This document shows positions 61,874-64,000 of a DNA stretch of 64,000 bases, piece by piece (position 1 is the stretch's first letter; each line of letters starts with the position of its first letter). Source of the stretch: Spirochaetota bacterium (GTDB lineage: Bacteria; Spirochaetota; Spirochaetia; Treponematales; UBA12059); contig JAPLSN010000043.1 of assembly GCA_026398615.1 (NCBI GenBank), positions 1 through 64,000 on the forward strand. The letters run 5' to 3'. A model generated the notes under the pieces. The model made no database searches, was not told where the DNA came from, and saw only the letters and a program-made list of their open reading frames with translations. The position numbers and the translations under genes were made by a program.

Positions 61874-63642
61874 GGCGATCCCGATCCCAGCAAGCCAAGC
61901 CTGGCGAAGTCCAGGGAACTGCGGACGGCCGCCTGGTAGGAAAATGGATCGCAGCCAATAACAGCGGTGAAATCGTCGAACGCGGAATCCATTCCCGTCC
62001 TCGTTCCGGACCCCAAGGCCGCGCGGCAGGCCGCCAGCAGTGTCGCGTATCGCGCGGACACCCACGCACCGAGCGGGATTCCGTCGATGGCGCACTCACG
62101 GGAAAGCCGGAGGTCGTTGCGAAGGAACGGGGCGAGCTGCATGTCGCCTCTTCCCTGGCCCGGCTTCGGTTTCCCGGGAGCCTCGATGCCCCCTGCTAGG
62201 CGAAGCGCCAACATGTCCACGACGTTCCCGGCTACCATCGGATCGCGGCGCAGCGCGGCGGCAACCATGTCGGCTCCCGATCCGAACAGGGATCCTGTCT
62301 CTGCCGATCCATTCGTCCCCGATACGACGATGATCGCCTCAGCGTCGACGGCACCCGCGGGATTCGAGACGGACGCGATGAACCTTGGAACAGCGTCCCT
62401 GTAGGCTGGACCGAGGGAGGCGAAGTCCTCGACCGCATCGGCGCGGTTCCGCCATTCGGATTCGAGAAATATCGCTCCCCGGATGGCAATGGCTTCCAGG
62501 ACTTCAAGGTACCACTTCCGCAGATCCCTGAAATCGGGATGAACCATCAGGGTGCGTTCGGCGGATGCATCCCGCGCGATCGTCGCGAAGGCGGCGGATG
62601 GATCGGATGGCTCTCCCATCAGGCGGTTCTCCGCGAGCGCGAGGGTCGCGGCTGCGGTGGTATCCCCGGGTCCCGTCGTCGGGAGCGAAGGCATCGGAAA
62701 AGAATTCCCCATGATGCCGAGGATGCGCTGATAGCCGAAACCGAGAGCTTTCTCGGCTTCGGCCCTGGGACCGCGCGGCGACGCGCCAAGGTACGCGGCG
62801 GGGACGAGTATCGCAAGCAGGCCCATATCGGCCCTGGCGAGCACACGCCATCTCGAAGCGGCGGAAAGGACTTCTGCCGCCTCGATGAACGCAGTGACTG
62901 ATCCAGACTCCCCGGGAACTACAGCCTGCGACGGGAAGAGGAGGATCCTGGCGGCGGACGGAACACGGTCGCGAAGGCCTTTTTCCTTCTCGAGCGCGTA
63001 CAGTGCCTCGATGAAGTCAGTGCGTTTCGCGTTCCGCTTCCTGGTTTCGGCGGACAGGAGAAGGCTGCATAGATGGTCCGGGTCGTCCGAAACGAGGGAT
63101 GAAACAAGAATCGCACGCAATACCGCGTCAGGCAGCGCTTTGCGCGTCGCCGACTCCAGGGAAGGAAGGTCGCCGATCGACCGCATCTCCTTCATGAGGG
63201 CATCCGCGAGTCTCTCCCAGGAAAGCTGCTTCATGGCAACGAGGGATTTTTCAAGGAGGTTCGCGAGCTTGTCACGATCGGCAGCGCGTTTTCCCCGGAG
63301 CTCGGCGAGGGAAGGCTGGTTCCCTTCCCTCCAGGTTCCCGATTCCCATGCATCGAGGATTGCATGGATGCCGGTCGCGGCATCCTTTGACCTTCGATCG
63401 ATGCCTGTTGATGCGGACCCGATGAAAATGAGCCGCACGTGCCTGTCCCGATCGTTCCTGCAGGCTTCCAGCGAAGAAGAAACGGCCGCGAGTCGTCTGG
63501 CGACTTCACTGACCGCCTTGACCTGGTCGGCCTGAACGTAGCTCGACCAGTCGAGGCTGAATGCGCTTCGCGAGACGAGGAGGACGAAAATGGCTGCAAC
63601 CACGGAACGTGCACGGCGCGGGAACATGAAACCGGGATTCAT
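61870..63642 (-). CDS. Exported protein of 590 residues, function unknown
   Basis: The protein begins MNPGFMFPRRARSVVAAIFV and has a signal peptide that ends near SAFSLDWS. The mature part is mostly helical, Ala/Leu/Arg-rich (QVKAVSEVARRLAAVSSSLE; DKLANLLEKSLVAMKQLSWE), with a hydrophobic stretch near 290 (WRVLARADMGLLAILVPAAY). The C-terminal part includes IIVVSGTNGSAETGSLFGSG, a Gly/Ser-rich loop. No known motif is seen. The start is uncertain by five residues (63642 or 63627); the first overlaps the preceding gene by ATGA and is preferred. It is the middle gene of a three-gene coupled unit. Confidence 0.75.
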   Translation of the reverse strand: MNPGFMFPRRARSVVAAIFVLLVSRSAFSLDWSSYVQADQVKAVSEVARRLAAVSSSLEACRNDRDRHVRLIFIGSASTGIDRRSKDAATGIHAILDAWESGTWREGNQPSLAELRGKRAADRDKLANLLEKSLVAMKQLSWERLADALMKEMRSIGDLPSLESATRKALPDAVLRAILVSSLVSDDPDHLCSLLLSAETRKRNAKRTDFIEALYALEKEKGLRDRVPSAARILLFPSQAVVPGESGSVTAFIEAAEVLSAASRWRVLARADMGLLAILVPAAYLGASPRGPRAEAEKALGFGYQRILGIMGNSFPMPSLPTTGPGDTTAAATLALAENRLMGEPSDPSAAFATIARDASAERTLMVHPDFRDLRKWYLEVLEAIAIRGAIFLESEWRNRADAVEDFASLGPAYRDAVPRFIASVSNPAGAVDAEAIIVVSGTNGSAETGSLFGSGADMVAAALRRDPMVAGNVVDMLALRLAGGIEAPGKPKPGQGRGDMQLAPFLRNDLRLSRECAIDGIPLGAWVSARYATLLAACRAALGSGTRTGMDSAFDDFTAVIGCDPFSYQAAVRSSLDFARLGLLGSGSP

Positions 63643-64000
63643 CTGGATGATTCTATCGCGCCTACGTCCGATCCTCCGTCGGACTGCCCGGAAAGCCGGG
63701 AAACCCCGTAAAAATCGAGGCTGTACTCTGAACCCAACGGGAGGGCGCTTCCATGGCATGCAGAAGAGGGTCCGAGCGTCGGAACGCCTTTGAGGGACGC
63801 GCCGAAAGTCGTCATGTACGCCTCCTGGAAATTGACTTTCCTCACCGCGAAGCGGCCGTTGAAAGCCGCCAGCCCGTCGGGGAGTTTCGTGCCCGGTATG
63901 AGATCCCCAATGCCGGAAAGGCAATTTCCATCAAGCAGCAAGGTCGGGGAGAGGGAAGCTCCCCGCGAAATATCCGTATCGATGAATGTTGAAGCCCCTC
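63639..64000 (-). CDS. C-terminal part of an unknown protein (runs off right edge)
   Basis: An open frame enters from the right edge and stops at 63639. Its 119 or so visible residues include ASTFIDTDISRGASLSPTLL, then FNGRFAVRKVNFQEAYMTTF, and end in SDVGAIESSR. The first part is beta-rich and Ser/Leu-rich, which suits an exported protein. The stop overlaps the start of the next gene (ATGA). I do not recognise the family. Confidence 0.65.
   Translation of the reverse strand, partial: GASTFIDTDISRGASLSPTLLLDGNCLSGIGDLIPGTKLPDGLAAFNGRFAVRKVNFQEAYMTTFGASLKGVPTLGPSSACHGSALPLGSEYSLDFYGVSRLSGQSDGGSDVGAIESSR

Overview
The window is GC-rich bacterial chromosome, almost fully coding, and reads as a spirochaete of the Treponema/Spirochaeta side of the phylum. 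The evidence is a V-type ATPase operon of the spirochaetal kind (E, a DUF2764-like protein, A, B, D, I, K, with no recognisable C, F or G), a roughly 900-residue protein that carries a GreA module only at its C-terminus, and a translation operon (rimP-nusA-infB-rbfA-truB-ribF-rpsO-pnp) in the order I recall from Treponema. There are also relaxed lipoprotein signal peptides and a set of exported proteins with no family I recognise. An outer membrane is implied by LptF/LptG and by a large exported beta-rich protein. Species cannot be named from the sequence alone.

Layout. 1-7.2 kb: 5' part of metG, a 1281-residue exported beta-rich protein, a DUF503 protein, a lipoprotein and an exported protein. 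7.2-15 kb: DNA polymerase IV coupled to a polytopic membrane protein with a decayed M28 peptidase-like domain, a protein with possible GHKL-ATPase motifs, pyruvate phosphate dikinase with its own promoter and terminator, and a HhH-GPD DNA glycosylase. 15.6-20 kb (minus): dtd, three TPR/periplasmic proteins, and rpe. 20-25.5 kb (plus): a repeat protein, the GreA fusion and a membrane-anchored VWA protein.

25.5-42 kb is a long minus-strand block: rimP, nusA, infB, rbfA, truB, ribF, rpsO, pnp, an M16 peptidase, dut, lptF, lptG, tgt and a HEAT-repeat protein, with many overlaps or gaps of a few bases. It joins transcription termination, translation initiation, ribosome maturation, tRNA modification and RNA decay to envelope lipid export. 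comF and its terminator lie upstream of this block. 42.9-50.7 kb is the V-ATPase operon, with a near-consensus promoter and a strong terminator; its K subunit keeps the residues that bind Na+ in Enterococcus NtpK.

50.8-51.2 kb holds tRNA-Gly(TCC), a terminator hairpin and a 150-bp palindromic element whose arms copy the 3' end of that tRNA gene. This is the most unusual structure in the window. 51.2-64 kb: a PAS-GGDEF-EAL protein, an mrfA-mrfB-spoU operon, glgC, a broken isochorismatase-family gene, and a coupled set of three uncharacterised exported proteins that runs off the right edge.

Several genes (metG, the lipoprotein at 5441, the M28-like gene, mrfA, perhaps rpe) have a good -10 box only 7 to 10 bases before the start codon and little or no Shine-Dalgarno sequence, so their mRNAs are probably leaderless or nearly so. 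Other genes in the window have clear GGAGG-type sites.
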